A DNA stretch of 64,000 bases from Sphagnum compactum (taxonomy: Eukaryota; Bryophyta; Sphagnopsida; Sphagnales): the NCBI GenBank assembly GCA_965153455.1, contig OZ234501.1, positions 186,001 to 250,000 on the forward strand. The letters are read 5' to 3'. Shown piece by piece: positions 1 to 11,990 of this stretch. The notes under the pieces are model-generated. The model was not told where the DNA came from. It was given only the letters and a program-made list of their open reading frames with translations, and ran no database searches. How positions within the stretch are numbered: position 1 is the first letter of the stretch; the number at the start of each line of letters is the position of its first letter. The position numbers were made by a program, and so were the translations under genes.

Positions 1-986
1 GATCATGGGATTGTAGTCATAATCATCTATGTTGATGACTTGACTATCACAGGAGATAGTGATGAAAACATCTTTGATTTAAAGAAGCTTTTGAAGCAAA
101 AGTTTGAGATGAAGGATTTGGGAGAGTTGTGTTACTTCCTTGGCATTGAGGTAATCCAATCCCCTAAAGGGATATGGTTACTATAAAGGTAATATGCCTT
201 GAACAAATTGTCTGAATATGGGATGACGGGTTGCATACCCATTTCAATTCCATTGGAGCAAAATGTGAAGTTAAGTGTAGATGAAGAAGACCTTGTGGAA
301 GATACCACTATGTACAGACGCATAGTGGGGAGTTTGATTTACATGACCATCACAAGGCCAAATTTGAGTTATGTAGTTGGAGTGGTGAATCAATTCATGC
401 AAACACCACGAAAGCCACATTTGGATGCAATGAGGCGCATATTAAGGTATATAAAACATAATTTGCAGTGTGGAATTTTTTATGAAGCCAAGAGCTAATT
501 ACTAGTACATGGATACACGGATGTTGATTGGGCTGGCAATGTTTCAGATAGAAGATCAACCAGTGGTTTCATGTTTTCTTTTGGAAGTGGTGCTGTTAGT
601 TAGAGCAATAAGAAACAATAAACAATTGGACTATTAAGCACAAAAGCAAAATTCAGAGGTGTAGCAATTGCTACATGTGAAGTAGTTTGGTTACAAAAAC
701 TATTCTCAAATTTGGGACAATCAATGGATGCTCATGTTGTCATTTATTGTGATAACATTAGTAGCATACTACTTGCTAACAACCTGGTCTATCATGCTAG
801 GAAAAGCATATTTAGGTGCATTACCACTTTATTAGAAAAATGTTTTAGCAAAAGAAATTGACCTTATTCATGTCAATACTGAAAATCAAGTTATTGACAT
901 TTTCACAAAGCTTTAGGTATAGACAAGCTAAGGAAGCTTAGAAAAATGTTTGGTGTACTATAAGCGGATTTGAGCTTTACGGGGAG
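1..986 (+). pseudogene. Ty1/copia pol, C-terminal RT and RNase H (decayed)
   Basis: This is the 3' part of a Ty1/copia polyprotein, which supplies reverse transcriptase and RNase H for element replication. Frame 1 opens at the first base with the RT active-site motif YVDD (about nt 28-42) followed by the copia-typical DLTITGD. The same frame continues through MYRRIVGSLIYMT and the Q-F-M-Q-T-P-R-K-P-H block (about nt 310-420), then the RNase H part with DVDWAG, SDRRSTSGF, a TKAKFRG block where TEAEYRG is usual, and YCDN (about nt 520-760). Stops at about nt 184, 193, 496, 601 and 619 and a frameshift near nt 800 show that it is dead. The N-terminal gag, protease and integrase would lie left of the window. 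I am very sure of the family; the sub-lineage is not determined. Confidence 0.93.
976..986 (+). other. Polypurine tract of the copia element
   Basis: A short purine-rich run (core GGGGAG at 981-986) lies directly before the LTR start. This is where second-strand priming is expected in LTR elements. It is degenerate but correctly placed. Confidence 0.6.
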
Positions 987-1299
987 CGTTGAGAACTCAA
1001 GTTCAACTAATTAGGTTTCATTAGTTACTAAAATAGGAAAGTAACTAGGTTACTTTAACAAGGTTGAATTACTTTCTTTACTTATATTAGTTTGGTTATT
1101 TGTGGTTTGGTCTTTTAGTTAAATACCTTGGTGTTGATGGTTTGGTTTTCTTTTCTTCATTGCACAAGTTTGTGTATTTCATGTGACAAGAACCTTGACG
1201 AGTTTTTGATGTTATGTTTCATGTTGTGAGCATCATGTTTTTGTTTCCTTTCAATAAATATTTGTGTTTGCACTTGAGTAGATCTCTTATTTGTTAACA
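987..1299 (+). repeat. Ty1/copia 3' LTR
   Basis: The LTR begins CGTTGAGAACTC (a TGTTGAG-type copia start with the first base changed) and ends TTGTTAACA, about 313 bp. It follows pol and a polypurine tract and contains an AATAAA-like signal near 1253. The sequence right after it (1300 on) is gypsy gag leader alignable to 56700-56900, so the copia element landed inside a gypsy element. Ends are assigned by the TG..CA rule and by this junction; the 5' LTR and left target duplication are outside the window. Confidence 0.7.
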
Positions 1300-1301
1300 A
1301 A

Positions 1302-3138
1302 TTCAAGCCATGAATCCTAGTATAAGTCATTCGGAAGTACCTATTAACTATTAAACAACCTAGTCACAACATGTTACACCAATTATACTAGGTAAAACTG
1401 GTATGTTACCTACTTCAACATATTTAATGTGATACAATGTCATACACCCTTTTGTGCCTTTAAATCTTAGTTTATATTCAACTTATCAAACTAGAGCAAA
1501 GGACTTGATTCCTTGATCTTTAAGAATTATACATGTTATGTACCTGGGAATGTGTACCTAGTATTTGAACAACCTATTGTACTACCAACATATATACCAT
1601 AATCTGTTAGAAATCAGTTCCCTATAATGGTTCAACCATTGACCAACAAGGATAAATAACCTATTATTGTATCGGTGGCAACTGCTGTACATGTTACCAC
1701 TAGTTTACCAACTCATATACCTAGAGGTTTGAATCACCAACCACCAAATGGAGGACAACCTAGAGATTCACCTAGAAGAAGTTCATTTGGAGGAGATTTG
1801 CCTAGAAAGCCACCTTTTAATCCACTTGTTGGATCTTTTGGATGGCCAAGACCTTACTTGCGCATGTTTATGCCACCATGGTATCAACCACCTATTGTGC
1901 AACGTGTTTTAAAACCAACAATTAAATTGGCATACAAGAAGCTACAATACCCAACCTATGTCAAAGACAGCGATCCGGATGCTCACATTAGAGTACTCAA
2001 GAAAGCCATTAAAGCTAATGGTGAAACAATGGAGGTTGACATCATCAACTTGTTTGGTTTTACTTTCAACAATAATATCACTGAACGGGGGAAAAACTAC
2101 ATTCAAAACCATCCAAACTGCTCTTTGGAAAAGTTGGAACAAGTATATTGTAAGTGACTCAGAATGGTGAAGAATGATGAGGAGGTCTATATGCAATTAC
2201 AAAACATACGACAACAAATTGCCGAACATGTTGAGGTTTATTATGAATGTTTGTTGAAATTAATTCATTGTTTATAGGTTAAAACAACATATGTTTTTCT
2301 CACCACTATTTTCAACGCATGTTTATTACCTTAACTAAAATTAGCAATTGGAGGTATGAACAAAAATACCTTAATTAAACATAAGGAAGTTGCTATAGTA
2401 TGTGAGGAAAGTGGACCTATTAGTATGAATTACAATGCTTTATTGACCACACTGAAAACTAATGTAGAAGTTAAACATGTGGGACTTATTGTGACAAGTA
2501 AATCAACATTAACATGTACCAATTGAGGTGAAATTGGGCATTCAGTGGAAACTTGTCATAATAGGAAAAAAGAGGTACAAGTTGTGTCAACCACTAAAGT
2601 TAAATCTATGAAACATGTAGCGGGAATTAAAATCCAACTTGTTAAATCAGGAAAAAGATGTGTTCATTATCCTTGTATAAATTTTTATAATGTAAAACAT
2701 AGAGATCAGGAGAATGCCCCCAAAAACTTGAGGTATAGAACATATTTAGAACTAAACATGTTAATTATAATGCCACAACAACATCTAAACCACCTAAAAT
2801 TGACAACGTGTCAATTAATGTAATAGCTCTTGTTACCACCTATAATGAGTAATCAAAACAACAAATATTCAAGGAGAGGGAGTCAATTAAAGCCAAAGGA
2901 GCTGAAGATTGACAACAAGAAAAATGTTTATAGGATTCATTCATTAAAACTGTTAGATAATTACAACATAGTGGGGCTAAAAACCAACCTACTACCATCA
3001 ATGAAGGTTCATTGCAAAGTAATTGGGATGGATTATTTGATAGTCCTGCCACAACCCAACTGGTTGAAAGAAATTGAATTGGTGAAACAAATCAGCAACT
3101 TGTCATTTCAAAACATGTTACTATTGAAAAGATTTTAG
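1302..3138 (+). pseudogene. gypsy-1a gag (decayed)
   Basis: This is the gag (capsid and nucleocapsid) region of the gypsy element. The longest open piece (1675-2157) has a Pro/Gly-rich linker, then the block PPWYQPPIVQ and the capsid-like stretch with YPTYVKDSDPDAHIR, KKAIKANGETME and NHPNCSLEKLEQ. The same landmarks occur at 57240-57650. Downstream is a CCHC zinc knuckle at about 2515-2560 whose second cysteine position is a TGA stop (motif then GHSVETC), and a second knuckle at about 2665-2715 that has lost cysteines. Frames shift several times (about 2157, 2540, 2825). It cannot make a full Gag. Confidence 0.85.
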
Positions 3139-3159
3139 AAGAAATTCTTAGGGATATTA

Positions 3160-3837
3160 GTAAAGTCTTGGAGACCAAGTATACATTAAACTTGGGGCAA
3201 TTGTTGCAAGTGATATCTGATATCAAACACTACATTTTTAATTTGATGCCATCAAAACCTATTTTACCAAAATCAATAATTGCATCAGTTACCATTGATC
3301 ATCAAATGGCAGTAATAGAAGTTCAAGTAGGGAAAAACTTTATTGGATATGTTCTTCTAAATGGTGGTTTGGAGTTAATATTATTATGGAGAAGTTGAAG
3401 GTATATTTAGGTCTATCAAAACAAAACCTGCACCTTTATAATTTATGTGTGGCTGATCAAACCATTGCCAAACCTTAAAATTCTTCTTCATGGAATTCCT
3501 TATGTAATGACTTTTACTATAATTCAAAGTAGTGTGTTAGACTCCAACTACTTTATGTTGTTAGGTCATCCTTGGTTAAGGGATGCAAAAGTGTCTCACG
3601 ATTAAGGCAACAACATTATCATTATATAAGGAACCAATACAATTGGAACCAACCTATTACTAAAAAACTTGGAACGCCAACCAAGTGCCCAGAAGTATTA
3701 ATTTGTTATGAGTTTTATTTTATAATATCTAACAAAGAGGAAGATTTGATGTTTGCCACAAAACCAATACTATTTTCAATGGCAACCATAGTTGTTCCTA
3801 CATCAATTTGGTCAAATCAACTTGTGGGGATTTTATA
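3160..3837 (+). pseudogene. gypsy-1a retropepsin-like protease (decayed)
   Basis: This is the aspartic protease and the following linker of the gypsy polyprotein. The active-site region at about 3350-3385 reads V-L-L-N-G-G, where the sister copy at 61422-61460 has L-L-D-D-G-S-V-V-N-I-I, so the catalytic Asp position is Asn here. The later block with LLGHPWLRDAKVSH is recognisable at about 3556-3600. A deletion follows: the linker ends at about 3837 and reading jumps straight into mid-RT sequence, skipping roughly 0.6 kb that is present in the copy at 61.9-62.65 kb. Confidence 0.75.
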
Positions 3838-4925
3838 AAGCTTAATGTTGCGACAAAGAAAGATCCATACCTGTTACCTTTTACATATGAAGTTATTAAT
3901 ACTATAGCTAAACACGAGGTTTACACATTTTTTAAATGGTTTTTCTTGATACCGTCAAATTTCCATAGCATCGGAGGACCAATACAAAATCGCCTTTGTT
4001 ACGAATTGGGGGGCTTCTGTATGGGTTGTAATGCCTTTTGGGGTCTAAATGGACCACCAACCTATCAAAGGGCAGTCGCCAAAGCTTTTCATGCATACAT
4101 AAATGTATCCATGAAGATTTTTTTAGATGATTTTATTGTTTTCAATGACCTATCCACTCGTTTATAAAAACTTATAAATTGTTTTCTAAAATGCAAAAAG
4201 TATGGCATTAGTTTGAATCTAGAAAAATGTGCATTTATGGTTCATTTTGGAGCTATTAAGGATTCATAGTTTCCAAAGAGGGGAAGACACATGATCCTAA
4301 GAAAATAGAGGCTCTAGTCAATATGTCAATACCCAAAACACCTCAAGAAATTCAAGTGTTCAATGGAATGGCACAATTTTATAGAAGTTTCATAAAAAAA
4401 ATTGCCTCTATGATGGCACCAATTACTAAGTTACTTAAGAAAATTGAAGTATTCGAATGGATTGATGAATGTTAAACCACTTGGGAAGACATAAAGAACT
4501 AGTACATTCAAGCTTCTATACTCATTAGTCCTAACTAGGAACTAGAATTTCATGTTCACACTGATGCATCTCAACTAACAGTAGGAGCAATATTGGCCCA
4601 AAACCTAACATGTAAAATAAATCGACTTGTTATGTATTCATCAAGATTGTTCGATTCTGTTGAAAGAAACTATACTACCATAGAGAGAGGGGTTTTAGCT
4701 ACGGTCTATGCCTTACACAAGTTTACACAAGTTTACACATGTTAAGCAACATGCTCACATTTTATGTAGACCATATGGTTTTAGTACATTCAATTAACAA
4801 GCCACAAGTTTTTGGTAGGTTAGTTAGATGGCTCTTACTATTTTTGGAATATGATTTCAAAATTGTTCATAAACCTAGTAGATCCCATCTAATGGCTAAT
4901 GCACTAAGTAGGTTACCCAACTAAA
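3838..4925 (+). pseudogene. gypsy-1a reverse transcriptase and RNase H (decayed)
   Basis: This is the RT domain lacking its N-terminal part, followed by RNase H. Visible landmarks are ATKKDPY at the left edge, GPPTYQRAV at about 4050-4075, the catalytic box FLDDF at about 4120-4135 (Y-x-D-D equivalent), and LNLEKCAFMV near 4220. The RNase H block includes HVHTDAS at about 4553-4573. The connection to integrase ends with the conserved KPSRSHLMANALSRLPN at about 4870-4920. Stops occur at about 4167, 4469, 4498 and 4536, and a frameshift lies near 4260. Assignment is by motif order and by alignment with the copies at 42.3 kb and 62.6 kb. Confidence 0.88.
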
Positions 4926-6560
4926 CACTAAACTTGTTGGAGTACCTAATCAAACCTGTGATGTTCATTTGTTCACATTACAACCTAAATGGTTACAAAA
5001 TATTTATGAGTACCTTTTAGAGGGATTGATGCCAAAGAGGTTGACTACATCACAAATATAATATTAAGCCTAGAGAGTTAAACCATTTGTGCTTCAAAAA
5101 GGAATACTATATAGATTTGGACAAGACAATAGGTTTCGTCGAATCTTCCAACCATAACAAGTACCCATAGTCTTACAAGAGTTACATTGGGGGAGTTGTA
5201 GGAGGACATTTCTCTTTTGACATTATTATGAGGAAGATCATGGATGTTGGTTATTGATGGTTAATGATGAATCGAGATGTCTATGAATATTGTCGAACCT
5301 GCGACCAATGTTAGAGAATAGGTAACTTGTTGATGTAAAACCTGGCCAAATTGGTTATTACTCTACCTAAAGAACAATTTTTAAAATGGGGATTGGATTT
5401 TATTAGACCTATTAAACCTGCAAGTAGATTGTTAGGCAACCTATACATTTTGGTGGCCATTGATTATGCAACAAAGTGGGTGGAAACACGAGCATTCCGC
5501 ACCAATATTACTATAGTAACTGCCAAGTTTTTGTATGAATATGCCCTTACAAGATTTGGACGTCCATTGATAATTGTGACTAATCAAGGTACCCATTTTA
5601 TTAATGATGCGACTAGATATCTTACCGACCATTTTATTCTTAGACATAGTAGTTCTACTATTTATTATCAACAAGGAAATGAACATGTTAAGTCTACAAA
5701 CAAGGTTTTTGGAACCTCACTAACCAAATTAGTTAATGAAAACAATAATGATTGGGATGAGCACATGTCCACAATCTTAATTTCACACTGAACTGCTTAC
5801 AAAGTTAGAACATGTCATACCCCATTTTAGCTTGTGTATGGATTACATCCATTATTGCTTACATAATACATGTTACCATCTAGACTTGGTGAACATGTAG
5901 ATCCAAAACATGTCAAAGTACTAACAAATCAATTGTCAGAATTAGAGAAGTTACAAGAAAACAGGTTGATTGCACATGATCTAGTTGTTTTTAACCAGTG
6001 GAACAGGCCATTATGGTCACATCATTGGTTTATTGAAACTGCGTTTCAATTTGGAGACTATGTGTTATGGTTTTCGGGGGCTATTTTTAAACATGCTCCA
6101 AATTTTCAAAACAATGGTTTGGGCCATATAGAATGCAATATTGTTTGCCCAATAATATTGTTTTACTTGTCACCATTGATAAATTTGATCCCAACTCAGT
6201 CCTTGTCAACATTAATAAGTTTAAGCCATACAAGTTTATTGAATATATAACTTTACAACCTATATTAACTAACCTTAGTGACCTGGTTGTTAATGAACCT
6301 GTTTAAACAGAGGAACTTAAACCATTACTTGAAAATGCAAATTTTGAACCAGTTAATAATTACTTGGCACATGGTAATATTATTGGAATAGATGTACTTG
6401 TTCATTATTATGATGATGTACCTATTGAATTTAACTATGTACTTGTTCGTAGTGATCAAAGTGACACATTTAGAAAGAAACCCATAAATGTCTGTGTCCT
6501 AAAGGTCTATAACCCTATAAATTGCATCCATTTGCAGCCATAGAGTTGTTATCACTTGAA
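4926..6560 (+). pseudogene. gypsy-1a integrase (catalytic residues lost)
   Basis: This is the DDE-type integrase that inserts element cDNA. The zinc-binding region is traceable at about 5160-5320 in shifted frames. The core is open from 5351 to 5791: the first Asp is in VAIDYATKWVE (about 5455-5480). The second, normally T-D-Q-G-T-H-F, reads T-N-Q-G-T-H-F (about 5580-5597), and the Glu of the third motif is replaced by Lys (GNEHVKSTNK, about 5675-5705). The C-terminal part continues at 5870-6250, with a further readable tail to about 6530. The copy at 44.24-45.13 kb keeps the second Asp and the Glu. Confidence 0.87.
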
Positions 6561-6619
6561 ATAGTATAAATAATCATCGCCTTTTTTGTCCTATTTCTTT
6601 GTTTTTGTTTTTTTTTTCT

Positions 6620-6956
6620 GAATATTAGTAGAGGCCATGAATGAAAACACCTTAGAAATTTGAAAAGAGATGCAAGAGAGAGAAAATTTGAGAGGAAAGT
6701 TGAAGCAACTAAGAAATAATAGGTAGAGAGAGAGAAAGTGAAACAAGTTTGTTTGATAGGAGCAATTTACATTGAACCTTTAGCTTTGTGTGAACCTACA
6801 AAAGAGGAAATTAAAATCTTTGAGGAAAAAAAAAAAGTAGGGAGTTAAAAGAGGAATTAGAAACAACTCTAAACTTTCTTAAAGGAATTATGACTTCTAC
6901 AGCGATAACAGACTCAAAAGAATAGGTGGAGATTATCTCTCGACTTATTGCTCAAG
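6620..6956 (+). pseudogene. gypsy-1a third ORF downstream of integrase, N-terminal part
   Basis: After integrase the family has a further coding region that is neither gag nor pol. Here it begins near an ATG at about 6638 (M-N-E-N-T-L) and runs through a highly charged, coiled-coil-like stretch, then GAIYIEPLALCEP (about 6760-6795), to R-L-I-A-Q at 6956. The same landmarks occur at 45420-45760 in gypsy-1b. The frame is cut by the composite insertion and resumes at 36641. The role is unknown; it sits where some plant gypsy lineages have an env-like or additional ORF. Confidence 0.7.
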
Positions 6957-7080
6957 GTTGTCATGGCGTTCGTGCGTTCGTGCATTCGTCACAATGCGAT
7001 GAATGCATCTAGACACAAATGCACCCTTGCATCACATTAGTATAGGGTCAACTTAGGTCGAAAGGTTTTTGAGTTGCCTA

Positions 7081-7420
7081 GCGTAAGCTTATGGGCGACC
7101 AAAATTGGGCTTGTTTTGGTTGTTGTAAAGCTTGCAGCGATGGAAAATTTTTGATCATTGCAAGCTGGGTGATGAGAAAATTTCATCGTCGCAAGCTAGG
7201 TGATTGAAATTTTTTGGTCATTTAGCTTACGACAATCGAAAGTTTTCCGTTGCCAAGCTTGCGACAATCAAAATTTTTTTGTAGCCAATTGTGCAATGAT
7301 CAAATTTTTTTGTCCCCACACGATTACTGACAAAATGCTTTCAGTCACCACAAGCTTGATGATTGAAAGCAGTTTGTTGCTAATTGTGCGGTGACTGAAT
7401 TTTTTTTCGGTCACCACATG
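7081..7420. repeat. Self-complementary tandem repeat array 1
   Basis: About nine degenerate units of roughly 32-34 bp. Each has the form gYgAcTGAAA..TTTCgGTCRCC, so each unit can fold on itself. Clear examples are at about 7195-7230 and 7388-7417 (GTGACTGAA ... TTCGGTCACC). Linkers between units often contain AAGCTTG. The array lies just upstream of the hAT pseudogene. Comparable arrays lie at 13020-13260, 18440-18784 and 22365-22510. Short direct and inverted subterminal repeats of this kind are a known trait of CACTA-type elements; I infer but cannot prove that role here. Confidence 0.65.
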
Positions 7421-7740
7421 TCTGTGGATCTAGGTCGTCCAATTGATGGTGGATTGATTTCCACCATTGATTTGGTGATGGAATTGAGTCTACTTGGTAA
7501 TAACATGTAGATGTTGCATGTTAATTCTCACTTTCTCCTTTGAGGTGTGTGGGCCATGTGTTGTTTAACAACAACCTTGCCAGATACCTTAGGAGGGAAG
7601 GGTGAAACCTTTATGGGTGTTTGAATTTTAAATCATCATATTGCATTCGCAATTGGTGTTGAACTTCAATTATAGCCCTAAAGGTGGAGTCCAATCTCAT
7701 TGTTGAATACATTAATTATATTAATTAAGCCTATTGTTCT
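7421..7740. other. No recognisable feature
   Basis: Unique-looking AT-rich sequence between array 1 and the hAT pseudogene. I see no convincing reading frame, terminal repeat or promoter. Confidence 0.4.
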
Positions 7741-7769
7741 TGTGTATAATGTTTTATCGATGGAGGGAA

Positions 7770-10622
7770 GGTGGAACGTGTGGAATCCATGGTAATTGAT
7801 GCTAAAGGACAAGCCAGGGAAGGTGGAATGCAAGTTTTAAAGCAATGTTATTTCGTACTACAAGGATAAAATGTTCTTCCTTTTGGGCTACGATATGATG
7901 GCAATGGGCGAGCTGGAGTTGTAATGTGTTCAAAGGCACATCCACGGGTGGAGGCACTATTTGTTCGATGTGGTGAATTTGTCCCTCCACCCTTAAATGA
8001 CATGGAAGTACCAGCCCATATCCTAGATGGGCAAACAGAAAATATGGCCATGGAAATGTTGAATCCTTTAGTGAAAGGAGAATTTGTTTCAACGTTTCAA
8101 ATGCAAGGGGCTCAAAATTTCACACCCCTTACAAATAGCACAGAGGGTCTTAATAAATCCACAAATAACAACATTTGAACCTTTCAACAATTTTCATTAC
8201 TCAAGGGATTGAATTCAACCAAAAAATAAGATTTGGACAAGAAGTGGGCAACTTTTGTTTATGAGGCAAACATCCCCTTCGATGTTGTGCGACACCCGAC
8301 ATTCATAGAAGCTATGAAAGCAACCTTTGAATCTCGAACCTACTACAAACCCCCATCATACCATGGATTGCACACACATTTGTTAAAGTAATCTAAGGTG
8401 GATGTGTCCAAATAGGTAACTGAGAGGACACGAAATTCAATTCACCATTTGTTTTGATGGTTGGGACAACATTGCATGGCATCCATTGTTGAATGTAATG
8501 TTTGTTTGTCCAAATGGGGATGTATTCATAGGTTCCATTGACACAATTGGGGAGCGGAAGGATGCTCATTACATATGTAGTGCATTGCATGGATACATCA
8601 AAACCATTGGAGTCAACAACATTATACAAATTTGTACAGACAATGTTTTGAGCATGAACAGTGTAGATGACCTTTTAATTCGTCATTTCCAAGTTTTGAT
8701 TTTCAAGGTTGTGTTATTCATTGTCTAGACTTCCCATTGGAAGATTAAGGAAAAGCAATATGGCAAAATGAATTGTGAAAAAGGTGAAAGATGTTTCTTT
8801 CATATGACAACACCATGCACCACTAACAATCCTTCATCATTATGAGACCAACCTAATGCTACTAAACCTCACTAAAACACAATTTGCAACCAATTTTTTA
8901 ATGGTTGAAAGGTTGTTCAAGCTCAAACTTGCCATTGAACAAACTATTGTTGATCCTGATTGGACATCTTTTGTCAACTCATTGCGTGGAAGTCATCGTC
9001 AAAAGTCATTCACAAAAGCAAGAGCTATTCAAACCAACCTAAGGAGGGACAAGGTTTGGGATACTTGTGTTAACATTGTACACATGGTGGAGCCAGTATT
9101 AATGTCATTGAGGGCATTTGATGGTAAACAACCTTATATGAGGAAAGCGTGGCTTATCATGAAAACATTAGAGTGACATGTTTTATCCTTGCGAGATTCT
9201 CCGTTTGAATTGCCATAAAACCTTGCAAATGTGATTGAAGATCAATTTTACCAAAGGTAAAAGATGTTAATGATCAACTTACATTATGCAGGGGCCCTTC
9301 TCATCCATATTTGTTGGGTGAAGTTCACCTACATGATGATGCAAATGCGAAGGAGGCTATAAACAAAGTTTTGCGGAAAACAATTCATACCCCGACCACT
9401 TATGCCCTAGCTTTGAAAGATTTTGTGGAAAATAAAAGTCCATTTTCTAACACCCCCTAATGAAGGACCTAGACTTGCTCCCATGTGAGTGGTGGGATTT
9501 GATTGGAGTTGGTGGATGCACACTTGCACCCATCCCTTGTTGCATTTTGGCGCAAGTGTGTTTCACATCATCGTGTAAGCGAAATTGGAGTTCAAATTCA
9601 TTTGTCCATAACAAAGTGCAAAATTGGTTAACATTGAATTAGGTGGAGGACTTGGTGTACATATACACTAATAACAAACTCTTGTGAGAACAACCTGGCA
9701 CTAACCCCACAACATGGTAGAAGAAAAACATGTTGTTTGAAGACAATGGTGATGCAAATTTGAACATGCCATCATTAGACAATGATGTTCAAGTGTCTGA
9801 TGCACCCCCCCAAGCTATACATGTTCCAATGGCCCCAAGTCAAGACACGCCCATGCAATCAATGAGTTCCATGAAAGCGGACCCCCCAATTAACGCAAAC
9901 ACACCATTAACTCAAATCATCATTTCGAAGCCAAACGCATAACATACACTAAATAACGCTTTAGACATATAAATGGACCCACTCGTCAATCCTCTTAATA
10001 TTGTAGTTGATGACATTGGGGATATTACATTAGAGCCATGTGTGGGCTCGCATACGATTACTAACAGAAATGCACCCCAAGTTGCGGATTCAAGTCCTTC
10101 AAGTTTTAAAGCTACATGACCAAAGAGGTCAACATAAGGTGATTCAAATTTTGACCACACACCAATCAACTAGTACTTAGGCATCCAAGACCCTTGATAC
10201 CCCAAGTTCCAATGGGGTCAAGACTAGTTGTTGTGGTAGTTTCCATGAATTGTCTTCTACGACCTATTGAAAATTTGTCCACACATTGAATTATTCGAAG
10301 GAAAAGGCCTACTGTTCAAAGAAAAAATATTTTTGTAAATGAACATAATTATAACAACCACACATCGATGATGGCATTTTGGATATTGAGGGATAATGCC
10401 CCACCAAACGAATTGTGACAAAACGTTTGGACTAAAATAACATCATAAACCTTGCATGGGACAAACATTTTAAAAGTGAAGGAGGGGTGCAACAATGACG
10501 ATGATGACAATGACGCCAATATTTTTAATGAAGCAATTGAAGCTCCAAATGATAATGACTACCATGAGCTTCGACCCCAACATCCAAATTCTACCATTAA
10601 TCATCCTCCTAGGTCACGAATA
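7770..10622 (+). pseudogene. hAT-superfamily transposase (DUF659 type), multiply frameshifted
   Basis: This is a decayed hAT transposase, the enzyme that cuts and pastes hAT DNA elements. Order: a BED-finger-like start with G-K-V-E-C-K-F (about 7810-7832) and a CSKAHPRVEALF block (7924-7970); a DUF659-like region with CPNGDVFIGSIDT, GERKDAHYIC and ICTDN (8486-8660; the Asp of TDN fits the catalytic D); a region with WDTCVNIVHMVEP and PYMRKAW (about 9055-9160); the C-terminal dimerisation domain with EWWDLIGVGG (about 9487-9516) and SSCKRNWSSNSFVH (about 9568-9610, family norm CERNWS); and an acidic tail around 10490-10520. About ten frame changes or stops separate the pieces. Terminal inverted repeats and an 8-bp duplication were not found. 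Confidence 0.85.
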
Positions 10623-11990
10623 TAAGGGCTTCATAATCATAGGCATTTGGCATTTTGTAAATTTTACACATAGGTTGAACATTATATATAAATCCACATG
10701 GTGGCATAAACATATTTTTTTTCCAATTGTATATTTCATTGGTAATAAAATTGTAACCATATGGTTTGGGACCCTATTTCGAAATTGGTGTATTTCATAT
10801 AAGACAATTTCATATCCATAATTCAAATTGGAAACTTTCAATTCCAAGGGCACTTAAAGTGGTCCATGGGGCAAAAATAAAAGAGCACTTAGCTATAATT
10901 ATTGTAATAAAAAAAGAATGAAAATTATAAAATTATTATTATTTATTTATTCGAACCAAATCACTTGCAATATCTATTAAATGATGAAACCCTAATAATA
11001 CACTATCAAAATGGGGTGCAAACAAGCTAATAAGAGCCACTAGCGCCCTTTATGTCACTATTTTAGGGAATACTTTTAGAATATACTTGAAAAATCTTTT
11101 AAAATCTTTTTTTTGATTTTATTTTAAAAATTTGTACTATTTTGTTAAGGGTTGTGTTAAAATTTTGGCATAAATATGTCATTTTCAAAGTTTTCCAAGT
11201 CCATTTACAAATCCTTTTATGGTTACAAATATTTTTACATTACTTTTGAAAGTTCAAATGTTAATGAAATAATTTCATATTTTGGACATTTATTGAATAA
11301 GATATTAGATTTGATAATGTGCAAAAAATTTAACTTATTTTCAAGTTAAAATTATTTTTAAAAAAATTGGTGTAAAAAACACAAAATTAAGCAGTAGTTA
11401 AAATTACTTTTGGTTCCTATTAGCATAACTATAACCAATGGTATTTTCATGAGTTTCTAAATAGACCCTCAAATGGCAAAGACGTTTGTTCCCTTTTTTA
11501 TTTATGAATTCAATTGAAAATAAATAAATGTCATATCGTGTCAAAATAGTCTTATGTGTTGTAAACATGAAACTCTGTCGATATGTCCTTGTACAACAAG
11601 TCTTTAGGCAAATTGGAAACATCCTAGACATAGACTCCTTTGAACACACATGGAAGGTATTTATTTAACATTGGTGCCATTGTGATCCCAGGCTGTGAAC
11701 ACACTTTCCTTGTCCATTACATTATCAGTTTTGACATATAATGTCAATGGTATGTCCTTGTACAATAAGTCCTTCGGTTATTGAAAAATATCCACATGAT
11801 ATTGGCCTTTTTCCCATCCTAGAAAATATATGACATCTACCCCTTCATAGACTTAAGTCATGATGGTGTGGTCGTCCCATTTGCTAGCCTACTCAATTAT
11901 CTCTTCTTTAACTTGATTGTTCAACATATTTCATTTTGTGAAAAAAGTTGGAATCGCAAAAATAACAAAAAAAATGTTACGCACCAATTG
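10623..11990. other. No recognisable feature
   Basis: AT-rich sequence after the hAT acidic tail. Short open frames on both strands have no family resemblance and low-complexity composition. A GTCCTTGTACAA motif recurs at about 11585 and 11755, but no longer repeat is evident. Confidence 0.4.

Larger units (their letters stand above)
1300..6956 (+). mobile_element. Ty3/gypsy element gypsy-1a, first segment (gag to ORF3 start)
   Basis: This is a decayed plant Ty3/gypsy element, order gag, protease, RT, RNase H, integrase, third ORF. The 5' LTR and start of gag lie beyond the copia insertion and off the window. The segment stops inside the third ORF at 6956, where a 29.7-kb insertion begins. 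The element resumes at 36641 and ends with the 3' LTR at 39535-40753. The pol order with integrase after RNase H separates it from copia. Three other partial copies of the same family occur at 42300-48322, 48323-48810 and 52370-63440. Confidence 0.9.

Noticed and set aside
7093-7104. GGGCGACC near the left end of the composite insertion as a primer-binding site
   Set aside because: It is simply part of an array unit of the GCGACC/GGTCGC type and is not adjacent to an LTR edge.
10495-10821. Plus-strand open frame of 108 codons as a separate gene
   Set aside because: Another frame of the same sequence reads as the acidic C-terminal tail of the hAT transposase, so this is a shadow frame.
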